This document shows, piece by piece, positions 32,024-43,080 of a stretch of 64,000 nt of DNA; the first letter of the stretch is position 1; the number at the start of each line of letters is the position of its first letter. The notes below the pieces were generated by a model that was not told the DNA's origin, ran no database searches, and saw only the letters and a list, made by a program, of their open reading frames with translations. The position numbers were made by a program, and so were the translations under genes. Location: contig JAGHQL010000081.1 of the NCBI GenBank assembly GCA_020080175.1, positions 50,249 to 114,248 on the forward strand, in the 5' to 3' direction. This DNA is from Glutinoglossum americanum (Eukaryota; Ascomycota; Geoglossomycetes; Geoglossales; Geoglossaceae).

Positions 32024-35000
32024 ATGAGTAGTTCCGCGGCCGCAGCACCATCCAAACCAAAGGCCGATGGCTCTGACGATCAGTCCCTCGACGCAGCCGT
32101 GGCTGCTGATAGGGTTCCCGCACTGTCGTTGGGAGATCTGAGGTCGTCGTCAGCAGGTTTAGATGATGTTGCGGAACGCGGCATAAATGGCGATTCCGTT
32201 GCTGGAGGAACCAAGATGGAAAGCGGCGAGTCAGAGGCTGAAACAGAGAAACTTGGCTCAGAAGAGCCGGAGTTGGAGGGAGGAGGCAAGAGGAGGCGCA
32301 TAAAGAGAGAACATAGCGACGATGAACGAACTAGTGGAAGGATTATCCAGACAAACGTTGACTCGCCAAATGTGGGTTTACGCGCACCGGTTTCTGGTTT
32401 GGGAAAGAGAAAGAGGGCTCGGCATGGAAACCGGGATGGGGTAGCGCAGGAAGCTGGTAACTCTAGCTCTGTCTTATCCTCTCCCGGAGCAACTACACAC
32501 TCGTCAAAAAGGGATGCATCCGACTCAGAAGAGTCCCTTTCATCGCCGCCGCAAGTGAATTCGAAGGAACATGGAGGCTCGTCAAATTCAGGTTCACGAA
32601 AACGAAAGCTACGGAATGGAGATTCTGATGACGATTCCCATCGCAGAAGACCCGGGTCGATATGGCAACCAAATTCTGGAACTAGTGGGCACAACCACGA
32701 AAACCATGGCAACCAGCACCACAACAACAATACAAAGGATGGTCGTGGCGCCCGGAGTTCCACCGCGCCACACGGTCCACAACAACCATCAATCGAACGG
32801 TCTCCTTCTCCCCACGCACGATCCCATAGGAGGACGGCGTCATCGCACTCAGTATTACAACTGCCAAACGGGAATGCCCACAAGAAGCAACGAAAAGTTC
32901 CGCCACCACCTGTTTCGACGCACGAGAGATACGCGGGCGAGATTCACTCTGATGCGTCATCTGCAAGTGGATCTTCTCATCGCTTTACGCAATCAAAGAA
33001 GTTCCCTGTGGATGAAATGAACGTCGGAGCAATGGCGTCTGCGAAGATGCCGCACAAGAAACATCGTGATCAAATTGGAAGGACTCATCTTGCCCGCGCA
33101 TGCGCAACTGGTGATCTTAAGAGCGTCCAACTACAACTAAAAGAACGACCAGAGGACAAAAATCTGTCCGACAATGCCGGGAACACACCGCTACAGATTG
33201 CCAGCCTCGAGGGTTATGTGGACGCGGTAGAGGCCTTGCTTCAAGCTGGGTGTGACGTGGACTGCCGAAACAATGAAAAGGACACGCCTCTCATTGATGC
33301 CATCGAGAATTCGAGATTAGAGGTTGTTAAGCTACTATTGAAGTACGGTGCCAATCCTCGACTTGTTAATGCAAAAGGAGATGAGCCCCTAGATATCCTC
33401 GATCCAGATCAAGATGATTACCAAGCAATAAAGAGCGAGCTCGAGAGAGCTAGAAGCAAAACGGAAGCCAGACGCCCTTCAGATGATCCAAATGGGAACA
33501 ACAGCACGGTTCAGAAAGGGAGCAGGCAATCATCACGAGAAATATCTGCGGTCAGTCCGGCCCCTAAGAGCCCAGCTACTGGAAGCGCTCCCCGAAGGAA
33601 GAACCGTAGGGAGGCCACGAGGAATGATTTTCTCTGGTTGCAACCGACAAGAGAGAACCTAAGAGATTATGCAGGTAGGGGTGATGCGGCTGCTGTCGGC
33701 CATATATTGTCGCAACGACCCGAAGCCGATACCGAATCTCTTATCGCTGCGGCTAGAGGCGGCCACGATGAGGTACTACAGCTGCTGCTTGGGATGGGTG
33801 ATGGAAAGGCCGACCCCGATCCTCTAAAATCTCCGAACTACAGACAGGGAGCTAATACGCCAATGCTAGCAGCGATTGGGCGAGGGAACATAAAGGTAGT
33901 AGATCTGCTCCTTGCACAGGCCGACTTCAACCCCACGCGGAGAGACTGGCAAGGGCGCACTTACTTCGAGCTGGCCGATGACAGAAGAGGTGATAATTGG
34001 AAGGAAGAACGAGAACTCCTGAAGAGAGCTTACGATAATTATAACCGAGAGCACGGGAAAGGCGGCAGCGGCGGCAGCAGCACCCTAAGTAAAAGTACGG
34101 CATCGCCTGCTCGACCAGGTCGGGGTTCGGAACATGAGGCTCGTCGCCATCAGGGTCTTGTGAACGCCAGGCGGGATCCCAACAAGGACGCTAGGCGAGA
34201 CAGTATTGGCCGCCCCACCTCCTCAACGAAGGAAAAGCCTGGAGAGCACAGAAAGAGTCAACATCAGGACGCTCCACGAGAGGGTTCGGTCGCCACTTCA
34301 GACAAAGAGCCAACTATCCTAGGGCCACCAAGGAATTTCCCCCAGAAATCCAAGATGAATGACATGGACTTAGCCTCGGAAGAAGTGGTGAAACCCAGGC
34401 GCAAATTAGTGTCTGGAAAAGATCTGAAGGGTGACCAGACTCGGCGCACCAGTGTGACTTCGACAGCATCTTCGTCGTCGGGGAAAGACAAACCCCTCCG
34501 GAGAGACAGCTTAACAGCGCGGGAGTTACCTGATCCAGCCAAAGCCAGACGGGATCGAAAACCTGATAGCATTGAACTTGAAAAATCAGTAGTCAAAGTC
34601 TCAAAGGCCCCGGTAACCGACTCTCCCCAGAATCGAGGGAAGACTCTTCCACAAAAGGACAAGCCACTCAAAAGGGACCAATCCGGGGACAGAGTGGGTG
34701 TCATTCGTAGAGAGGGCAGTCATAAACGTCCACGCGATAGCGTCAGTCCTCCTAGATCTAGATCTCAGGATTCGGAGTTTAGAAGAGATCGCGGCGATAA
34801 ATCCCACATCAAGCGAAGACGTGTCGATTACGACGGTGGTAAGGTGGAAGAGAAGCGGACTGCCGAAGGCCCTTCAAGTAGCCACTCTGAAGCGAAAGAC
34901 CCATTTTCGAAGGTGGCCGGAGATCATAAACCTGCTAAACTTGGTCGAAACTCAGAGCCCCACAAAACTCAGGGAAGGAATCTTGATGGAAGTCAGGATG

Positions 35001-36542
35001 CGACCCGTAGCCAGAACGGTGGCGAAAAGAAAAGGCTATCAGGTAACCGCAGTGACCTGTACACCGACCAGGGCAAGAGAATAGGGGGTCCCCGAGTTCG
35101 AGAGAGGATTGACGATGATAAGGGCAACCGCGACAAAGGCGATGAACTCTCGAAGAAGCGTCGCCCAACGTCGAGCGCATCGATGCCTTCACCAAGGACT
35201 GCAGAAGAGAGAGATCGTGCAGCGAGGGAAGCGAGAGAGGATGACGAGAGAGTAAGAAAGGTCAGAATGGAGGACGAGCTAAAGAGGAAGGAAGAAGCCA
35301 TAAAGAAGGCGAAAGATGAGGAGGAGGTTCAAAGAAAGGCTCAGGAGGAAGAAGCGTTGAGACAGGCAAAAGAGAAAAAGGCCAGGGAGGAAGAGGAGGC
35401 AAGGAAGAAGGCAAGAGAGGAAGAGGAAGCTAGGAGGAAGGCAAGAGAAGAGGAAGAAGCGAGAAGGAGGGAAGAAGAAGCAAAGAAGAAGGCCGAAGAA
35501 GAGGCGGAGGCACTGAGAAAGGCGAAAGAAGAAGAGGAGAAGAAAAGGGAGCGCTTGAGGATAGAAACACTCAGACAGAAGACACTCACGGACGAACTGG
35601 CTCGTATCCAGGATCGAGCTCAGCAAGAGTCGCACAACGATCGCAGGCTTGTAGAAGGCGAACACGAGAGACAGTTACACGCCGCGAGGATTGCAGAAAA
35701 GAAAAGAAGGGAAGAAGAGGCAGAGAGGCAGAGAATCGAGCTCGAACGGAAACGCCAGGAAGAAGCTGAGCAGAGGCGCTGCGAGGCTCTGCCGCGGAGA
35801 CTCTGTGAGGCCGCTAGGATGAATCCTGCGCAAGCCAGATCAGCAGATGAAGTTCAGAAATGGCTACCCCTATACTATGCAGAACTTCCTCCTCTAAACG
35901 ACGATGGAAAGCCTCAGCCTGGATGTGACTATGGCAACCAGATTAAGGAGAAGTGGATTCTCAACCTACAGGCTGCGCCAGTACTGGGAGTGCGGGACTT
36001 GGATCTGTCGCAGTGTATGTACTTCCCAACCTATGCACAGCCTTCCACTAATAGCCTTTCTCAAGATACTGCCTGGACCAAGCGAAAAGCCGTCATGGCA
36101 GAGCGCATTCGTGCCTGGGAGGTTATCGGGTCCACCGTCACTGGGAGGGCACCGAGAGACGCAGACCCTAAGGAGGCACAGAAATACCACCTAGTAGGCC
36201 AAATGAAGTTCTTTGCAATTGCTAATATTTTTTGGATCAAGGTAAGAGCATTTTCTACTATCCCATGTGCATTTTCTGACTATCTCGTAGCTCTCAGACT
36301 TCCTCGATATTGTTCCTCGCTATCCACATTTGCATGGGATCAGGATGAGAACTGTGCAGATCGCCTTTGGGAGGGAGGAGGATTACTCGATAGATCCCGA
36401 GGTCGCACAGCACTACGGCCTTTCTCCGACTGTCTTTCGCACAACTACCAATGACCCCGACAACCATCTGATGCCCCAAGTTAACGGTTACGTCTCACCA
36501 GGCTTTGGCCCTGCCTCACATTTCCCATCTCGCACTTGTTGA
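32024..36542 (+). CDS. Large ankyrin-repeat nuclear protein, Set3-complex Hos4-like
   Basis: Likely counterpart of yeast Hos4, the ankyrin subunit of the Set3 histone deacetylase complex. Exons 32024-36241 and 36291-36542 give 1489 residues. The first 345 residues are disordered, Ser/Arg/His-rich, with nuclear-localisation-type stretches (GGGKRRRIKREH, GLGKRKRARHG). Ankyrin repeats lie at about 350-460 (TPLQIASLEGYVDAVEALLQ, TPLIDAIENSRLEVVKLLLK). A second ankyrin-like block is at about 540-650. Then comes a long charged region and a Glu/Lys/Arg-rich coiled coil at about 1050-1260. The folded C-terminus (MYFPTYAQPSTN, KYHLVGQMKFFAIANIFWIK, then LSDFLDIVPRYPHLHG after the splice) is the best family mark. 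The Hos4 assignment rests on architecture, so it is moderate. Confidence 0.85.
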
Positions 36543-37453
36543 TTTTTTAACGACTCCGTTTGAAGTAGACGGTTCGAAGCCTCACACTCAGCCTAGCCCG
36601 AGTGGCATGGACTTGGCCTGGACGAATATTATTCATTCATCTGTCTTGTTTGGTGATAGAGGCTGCAACAATGGTCTTTCCTCTTTACTATTGATGCAGT
36701 CCACGACAATATATTGTGACTGTAGCGCCTATAATTTCTTGTACACAATAACCCTAACGCAAGTTTTTCTCAGTCATTCTGGAGAAATGTCGGGGTTTGA
36801 TTGGGCCTGCTCTGTTGGCCAGTTTTCGTTGTTTGTCTCTACTGGAGTTGACGGACGGATCATTCGGGTTTCACAATGGGGATTGGAGTGGTAAATTCCT
36901 GTCATTGTTCCCTCACGATCGAGAACAGACTACTTGACTCTTAAAGGCTTCATAACCCCATGTGCAGGGGATTTTTGTACAATTATCCTCACGAAACATC
37001 TCTGTCATTCAGTTCCATATTCGGATTCAGCCCTCCTCTCTTTATGTTCTCGTATCTAGTGGGTACGATCTAAGGTAAGAACGGGGGGGGAATACACTGA
37101 AGGATAAAGAATAAAATGTTTTCATTTTGTGGTATAAAGCCAATAGGAGACCCGTTTTGAAATACGCCGTTATGAGATAATCGCGAGTGAGATTGTTCTG
37201 GTAAAGGCCGTTCTAGTGAGACTGACGAGAAAATTCTGGATCGAATTGCCACAGTATAAATGTTGGAGGAGGCGTGACTGCTTACCAATAAGCGAGGCGA
37301 GAAATTCTAGGGCATATTAAACCTCGCCCCCCACAGAAAACCACCACGCTCGGCAGCGAATAACCACAAACAATCTTCCTTCCATCTATCAACTTAGCTC
37401 TTTGAGGACAATCCGACACCTTCTTACTAGATACTTCAACAAGCATCACCAAG
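36543..37453. other. Intergenic HOS4-like to eS12
   Basis: About 910 bases that should contain the 3' end of the ankyrin gene and the eS12 promoter. The tract at 37320-37450 is AC/CT-rich, as is usual before ribosomal protein genes. Confidence 0.5.
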
Positions 37454-38043
37454 ATGGTAAACCCCAAAACCTCCAAATATACCGCCACACAAAACTAACA
37501 CATCTCAATCCCACCACAGTCGGACGGAGAAGAGCCCACCTCCCCCACAGTCCCTGCCGCAGACGAAGTCGAGATCTCCGCCGATGCCACCGCGGGGAAA
37601 GGTCAAATGTCCGTCCTCGAAGCACTCAAAGGCGTCCTGAAACTAGCCCTCATCCACGACGGGCTCGCTCGGGGGTTGCGCGAGGCTAGCAAATCGCTGT
37701 GCAGAGCCCAAGCGCACATGTGCGTGTTAAACGAGGCGTGTGAGGAGGAGGCATACAAGAAGTTGGTTGTAGCGCTCTGTTCGCATCATAAGATTCCGTT
37801 GATCAAGGTCCCGGATGGGAAGCAGTTGGGAGAGTGGGCGGGGCTGTGTGAGTTATTTCGTCTCTCTGAGGTTTTGGAGGGGATGGTGTGGGCTAATAGC
37901 CTTTTTTGGGTGAGATAGGTGTTCTGGACCGTGAGGGAAATGCGAGGAAAGTCGTCAATTGTTCTTGTGTTGTTGTGCGGGACTGGGGTGAAGAGTCTCA
38001 AGAACGCTCTATCCTTCTTAACTACTTCCAAACCGAGCAGTAG
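37454..38043 (+). CDS. RPS12: 40S ribosomal protein eS12
   Basis: Small-subunit ribosomal protein eS12, about 151 residues. Exons 37454-37456 (the ATG alone), 37520-37847 and 37919-38043. The first splice gives [10 protein letters not shown]. Then come the acidic N-terminus and the L7Ae-like domain: [22 protein letters not shown], then [20 protein letters not shown], then [25 protein letters not shown]. The last exon supplies [19 protein letters not shown] and the terminal [10 protein letters not shown], with the stop at 38041. The donor GTGAGT at 37848 splits the Cys codon. Confidence 0.96.
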
Positions 38044-38498
38044 ACGGAATTGGCTTTTCCTCCACCTCATGGCGGATATGGTGGACGGTGGCCTGGGGAA
38101 GGATGAATGAATGGCTATAGGCTGGCCTCCGCTGCAATGCAACTAGTCTACCTCCGGACTACGGAGGGAAAAATAAGAGACATTGGGCTCGGCTTTGTCT
38201 ATCTGCAGGAACCACGTCTAGTTTTTTCCGTACGGCTTTAGGGCTAAATCACCTCTGCAAAAAAAAAAGTAAACGTATCTACGACATTGCTCCACTATGG
38301 GACTGAAAAGATCTTCAATTCTACGCACAATTAGGGCACAGGGCCCTCACATGCTCTAAAGGCAACAATATCGAGTTGCAAATGCCATAAATCCCGTAGC
38401 TCCCGAGCCCATATATCCCCGGCAGTGTTGGTGCCTAGTTGAAGAAAACCGCTATGTATTTCGTAGAATTCCTGTCCTCCCTAGTTGTATGATATATA
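38044..38498. other. Intergenic, convergent 3' regions
   Basis: 455 bases between the eS12 stop and the GID4-like stop. No gene seen. Confidence 0.6.
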
Positions 38499-40256
38499 CT
38501 AGCGAAAATTATAAGTTGGAAACATTCTCTTTTCCGGCTTCAGGGTCAGTTGCTGGTACGGGGAACTGGTGGGGTCGTAGTAGAAACCCTCAATGAAACC
38601 GTCTGACCGACGCAACGAGAGATAGTAGAAACCGGAAATAGTAAGACCCGAGCGATGTGAGGAAGGAGTTATGAAGCATTTCTCTGTTTGCGAACCTGTT
38701 AGCGGGAGAAGACAATTATAGATTCCGGCGCAATGTCCAGATTCACCTTTCCATCGCATTAATACCCAATTTTTCGAGAGTTGTTCCGTCAACCATTTCT
38801 TTGAAACCAGCGTCTTCACCAGTTCTGAATCATCCAGGCCAGCGAATGGCTCAAGTTTCCGCCAATACGTCCCATCGACCTCTGCCGTGCATGGGAAGTT
38901 CTTTGTCTCCAGGCTGTGTGTCCGGAAATCAATAATCTCCCCCTCTAAGTATGTGATGATGCTGCTCTTCCCCGTTTCCGATTGCCAGTCAGGAACATTG
39001 AATGCTTCCATCGTGCCAGATAATTGCATAGTATTGTAGTCTATCGAGTGGATGGTTACTTTGACAGGCCATCGGTCCTCTCTAATTGGAGTTCTTGGGT
39101 CGTGGATAGAGGCCCACAGGATGCGTGGATCTGCTTGTGATGTCCCACCACCTGTTGTCGTCAAAGAACCAGGGGAAAGGTCTCCAGAGAGACGGTGTAA
39201 AAACGCGTGGCTATCGTGGACCGCGTACTGAGATCCCTCAAAGACCCCACCAATTTTTAGCCACGAGCTTTCCGGTGGAGCATCAATGCTAGCCGTGTCC
39301 AGAACGAAATCCTCGTGGTCCACGCTAAGGAACTCATCCCTCACTAAACCACCTTCTGCAGCTGATGAAAGGCTATCCTCGTATGAGCTAGAGAATCGCA
39401 ACCGCTCAAGGTATTTGATCGCCTCTTCCAGCCACCTAGACGGTGCAGAAGAGTTCCCTGACGAGTTCTCCAAGTATCGTTGTCGGTATGCATCCACTCT
39501 TGCCCGAAGCTCGCTTGTACTCTGCATCTGCATATTGCTTGATCTCAACGTAGACCTTCCTCCCTCGTGTGCCGATCGTTCCCTCTCAGAGATGTAGCTC
39601 TGCAATTGGTTTCGAGATCTCTGGGATAATCGAGGGTGTCGACGAATAGACTGCATGAACGCGAGGTTTCGCAGTAATGGTTCAGACGACTGCGAGTTAT
39701 GGCTACTTAGTTCAGGTATTCTAGATGTGGATGATGTGCGTGTTCTTGGTGTATAGAAAGGTGGAGGTGGGGTTCCGGCTCTGCCTGTTGAAGACTCAGA
39801 TCCGTTTGCATAGACAGAGTGATGTCCTGCCAGCTCATCAACACTATCGTGGTCAAAGTGAGGGGGCAGAAATTGTTCGTCGTCGTCTTCGTCGTCAGAA
39901 CTGGCTGGTGCCCAGTCATAAACTGACTGCTGTTGGCCAGGCCTATACGTTGGTATTCTATCGCCGTATGCCTGATCACGATACGACCTTGAGTCTTGCT
40001 CTCTCTGACGTTGACGTATGAGAAGCGATCTCCGTAAACTCCGCCCTTCTACATACGGAATTCCAGCCACGTCGTCGTTGGTTGAGCGAGTTCGTCCCGC
40101 CTCTCTCGAAACACCACCAGCGAGATATCGAGACCGTGTCCTCAGGAAATTCAGATTTTCATGTTCCGCTTGTGTGGTCAGCGTTGCAGCAAAGTCAGGA
40201 ACTGGTGAGTCAAGCTCATTTAGCTGTGGTAGTAGGGAACTGGCTCCTGTTGCCAT
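38499..40256 (-). CDS. GID4/VID24-family substrate receptor of the GID/CTLH ubiquitin ligase
   Basis: Receptor-type subunit of the GID E3 ligase, which in yeast marks gluconeogenic enzymes with N-terminal degrons for destruction after glucose return. Exons 38747-40256 and 38499-38683 give 564 residues. The first about 320 residues are disordered and Ser/Arg-rich. The Vid24 beta-barrel occupies about 330-564: SSWLKIGGVFEGSQY, LSGTMEAFNVPD, ITYLEGEIIDFRTHSLETKN, LVSKKWLTEQLSKNWVLMRW, GLTISGFYYLSLRRSDGFIE, and FYYDPTSSPYQQLTL. The 63-base intron 38684-38746 is stop-free and in frame. Splicing gives MRWKEKCFITPSSH, which suits the family; retention would add 21 residues. Whether it is Gid4 proper or a Gid10-like paralogue is not resolved. 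Confidence 0.9.
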   Translation of the reverse strand: MATGASSLLPQLNELDSPVPDFAATLTTQAEHENLNFLRTRSRYLAGGVSREAGRTRSTNDDVAGIPYVEGRSLRRSLLIRQRQREQDSRSYRDQAYGDRIPTYRPGQQQSVYDWAPASSDDEDDDEQFLPPHFDHDSVDELAGHHSVYANGSESSTGRAGTPPPPFYTPRTRTSSTSRIPELSSHNSQSSEPLLRNLAFMQSIRRHPRLSQRSRNQLQSYISERERSAHEGGRSTLRSSNMQMQSTSELRARVDAYRQRYLENSSGNSSAPSRWLEEAIKYLERLRFSSSYEDSLSSAAEGGLVRDEFLSVDHEDFVLDTASIDAPPESSWLKIGGVFEGSQYAVHDSHAFLHRLSGDLSPGSLTTTGGGTSQADPRILWASIHDPRTPIREDRWPVKVTIHSIDYNTMQLSGTMEAFNVPDWQSETGKSSIITYLEGEIIDFRTHSLETKNFPCTAEVDGTYWRKLEPFAGLDDSELVKTLVSKKWLTEQLSKNWVLMRWKGESGHCAGIYNCLLPLTGSQTEKCFITPSSHRSGLTISGFYYLSLRRSDGFIEGFYYDPTSSPYQQLTLKPEKRMFPTYNFR

Positions 40257-40642
40257 GATTAGGGGTGTCTCCTAGAATCTCGCCATTAGCACGAGCTTCA
40301 ATATCCTCGCTTGAGGTGGTCGGAACCAACACCCACCGATGGCGAGTTCGCCGGAGGCATCGCGAGTGCCCGCAACTAGGACCCTCAACTCTATCTAGCA
40401 GGTCTCGTTGGATTTTGGAGATTTCAATGATGTGCGGCAAGGGAATCCCTTTCTTTCTCGCCCCGGTAGAACGCGACAGGACTTGGACTTGGGGTGGTGC
40501 AATAGGGTTCGGACAGGCGGGGTTGTAACTTTGTTGTTCAGATGGACCCGGAAGAGCGGCGCTAGGACTTAGGGACTTAGGGTTGGCGGGTTTTTTAGGG
40601 AACAGCCCACAAGGAGATAACAACAATCTCCTGGATTTTGCC
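40257..40642. other. Divergent promoter GID4-like / D-galactonate dehydratase
   Basis: 386 bases between the two starts. A 142-codon open frame (ATG at 40644 to a stop at 40216, minus strand) fills the stretch and overlaps the GID4-like start in another frame. It may be an upstream ORF or chance. Confidence 0.5.
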
Positions 40643-42094
40643 ATGACCAAAATCAAAAGCATCGAATACTTCCGTGTTCTGCCGCGCTGGCTGTTTGTGA
40701 AGGTCTGCGACGAAGAGGGGAACTCCGGCTGGGGAGAGTCAACTCTTGAAGGCCATTCTGAAGCCGTTGAAGGCACGTTGAATGCTTTGATAAGGCGTTA
40801 TGAGGGCTACGAAGCTGAGTATGTCTAAAATGATTTCGTCCACGTTTATCGATACAACAAGCTGCCACTGATGTTACATTTCAAGCGATATCGAACATCT
40901 CTGGCAAAGCGCATGGAGACATGGGTTCTATAGAGGCGGTGCAGTGTTTATGTCTGCCATTTCAGGTATTGACATTGCGCTCTGGGACCTCAAAGGTGAC
41001 GATTTTCCTTTTCTGTCTTATCTCGAGTGGCACTTGGCCCTATCATACCATATGCATCACGTGTCACAAACTCCATCTTGGGAGGGACAATCTAAACCAT
41101 CTTAGCCATCTATTTACATGTAAATAATCCTTTAGAAGATATTCTAGCTGACCTCCTTCCCTTTAGCTCGCAAGCTTAAGGTCCCAATTTATCAACTCTT
41201 GGGCGGGAAGGTTCGAAACCAGGTCAGAGTTTATGCCTGGATTGGCGGAGATCGACCATCAGAGGTAGAGAAGCAGGCGTAGGGCATCCAATTCACCATT
41301 TTTTTTGCGTTACCCCTGGCTTCAGCTAACCGCTGGCAAGCCGAACTCGCATCGATCAGGGTTTCAACGCCGTCAAAATGAACGCCACCGCAGATATCGA
41401 CTGGCTTGATTCTCCCAGTGCGCTGGAATCCTCACTTGAGCGCCTAAAGGCTGTCAAGGCACTCGGTGTCGATGTTGCCTTGGACTTCCATGGCCGCCTT
41501 CACAAGCCCATGGCTAAGCAGCTCGCCCGCTTGCTTGAGCCTTACACCCCTCTCTTCATTGAGGAACCGCTGCTCTCAGAACACCCAGAAGGCGTCGCCC
41601 AGCTCTCTAAGCTCACAACCACTCCTATCGCTCTCGGCGAGCGCCTGTACAGCCGCTGGGACGTGAAGCGGTTCCTGGAGGACGCGTCGGTCGACGTGCT
41701 GCAGCCAGATATCTCTCACGTCGGTGGTATCAGCGAGATCAAGAAGATCTCCGCCATGGCCGAGGCATATGACGTCGCTATCGCCCCGCATTGTCCCCTG
41801 GGGCCTATTGCGCTGGCCGCGAGCATCCAAGTCGCGTTGTCAACTCCAAATTTTGCCATCCAGGAGATGAGCCTAGGCATTCATTACAACACGGAGGCAG
41901 GCGAACACGACTTACACAGCTATTTGAACGATGTGAGCGTGTTCAATGTCGTGAATGGACACGTGAAAGCGCCCGTAGGCATCGGTCTTGGCATTGAGGT
42001 CAATGAGGATGCAGTCAGGCGCGTGAGTAAACTCGCCCAGCCCTGGTTGCCAAAGGAGTTCCACGGCGTTGATGGAGCAATAAGAGAGTGGTGA
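40643..42094 (+). CDS. D-galactonate dehydratase (enolase superfamily)
   Basis: Enolase-superfamily enzyme that dehydrates D-galactonate to 2-keto-3-deoxy-galactonate, a step of sugar-acid catabolism in the cytosol. Exons 40643-40818, 40886-40995, 41167-41278 and 41341-42094 give 383 residues, almost the length of E. coli DgoD (382). The N-terminal capping domain has [20 protein letters not shown] and [20 protein letters not shown]. The barrel shows the catalytic/metal set: Asp and His in [10 protein letters not shown] (about 179-181), Glu in FIEEPLL (about 206), Glu in GERLYSRWD (about 232), His in APHCPLGPI (about 283), and [11 protein letters not shown]. The last acceptor is a GCAAG at 41339-41340; the nearer CAG would give an immediate stop. 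Related mandelate-racemase-like enzymes can prefer other aldonates, so substrate identity is likely but not certain. Confidence 0.92.
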
Positions 42095-43080
42095 TTATTC
42101 TTTTGGGGCCCAGATTCAATTACGCGATTCCTCTTTGCCTACGTGTAGAGGATTCCGAAAAGCAGGACCACACAACTACTCATTTTAATAGTATCCCTCT
42201 TATCCAACAATAGCTGACGCCGCGCCGAGTGATTTGAAGATATATATGTGTTGATCGTGAACTTTAGGAGATGCCCCCCTGAGGGTTACCTGCACGCAGA
42301 AGAAAAATCTTGCTCGGTATGAATAGACTGAATTCAGTTACCAGGCGCTACTCACAAGGAATGGACCTAGAGCCGCGGAAGAAATTTGTAGACAACTATA
42401 CATCTTGGGAGATGCCAGATTTGCAGATAATGTTGTTTTGAGCATCAGTCTACATCTTAGACAGAAAATCTCCATGTCCTGAGTCTCACCAATGGATATG
42501 CCCTGAATGGGTGAAGGAATAAATACTGCTCGCGACAGCTAATGCAAAGAGGCATTTTCTTCACAGAGCGCGTGGTTGGTGGAGTGTACATATAGAGAGG
42601 CCACCCGCCTCGCTCCATTTCTGTCTTTCTATGGAGGAGTATGGAGAGATAAGAAAGGGTTCATGGACCGGCATGGAGAAGCTGTTTGCCAGAGCCACCA
42701 TATTTCCAGGTGAGCCTAAATTAAAACAATACTTCCCTCCGCGCACATCGCATGCACAATACCCTTATAAAACGATAAGGGTGAAATTTTATACATGACT
42801 TAGTAGCTGGGCAGGGCATGGCAGCAAAGGGTATCATCGATGCTACATACGTACGCGTACCTTCCAAAAATAAGAGAAAAAGGAAAACCTGGAAGAGGAG
42901 CTGAAAGCGCTGCATCTCGGTGTACCTCTCATTGGAATATAAATCGTGCCGTCGCCCAATTGCGCCAATAAATGGAAATAAAAACGGAAATGGAGGGGGG
43001 TGGGGGGAATCGGGGAATATCTCCGTACTTCCTAGCTCATCACCACAAAGGAAAATCCCCATTCTCTACATATACTCAGT
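42095..43080. other. Intergenic, convergent 3' regions
   Basis: About 990 bases between the dehydratase stop and the SEA4 stop. No gene recognised. Confidence 0.6.

Noticed and set aside
32080-32883. 267-codon minus-strand frame opposite the ankyrin gene
   Set aside because: It is an antisense shadow of the Ser/Arg-rich coding region; composition mirrors the real frame and no domain is seen.
35279-35665. Leu/Phe/Ser-rich minus-strand frames resembling a membrane protein
   Set aside because: They are the complement of the Glu/Lys-rich coiled coil (GAA/GAG/AAG codons), not a gene.
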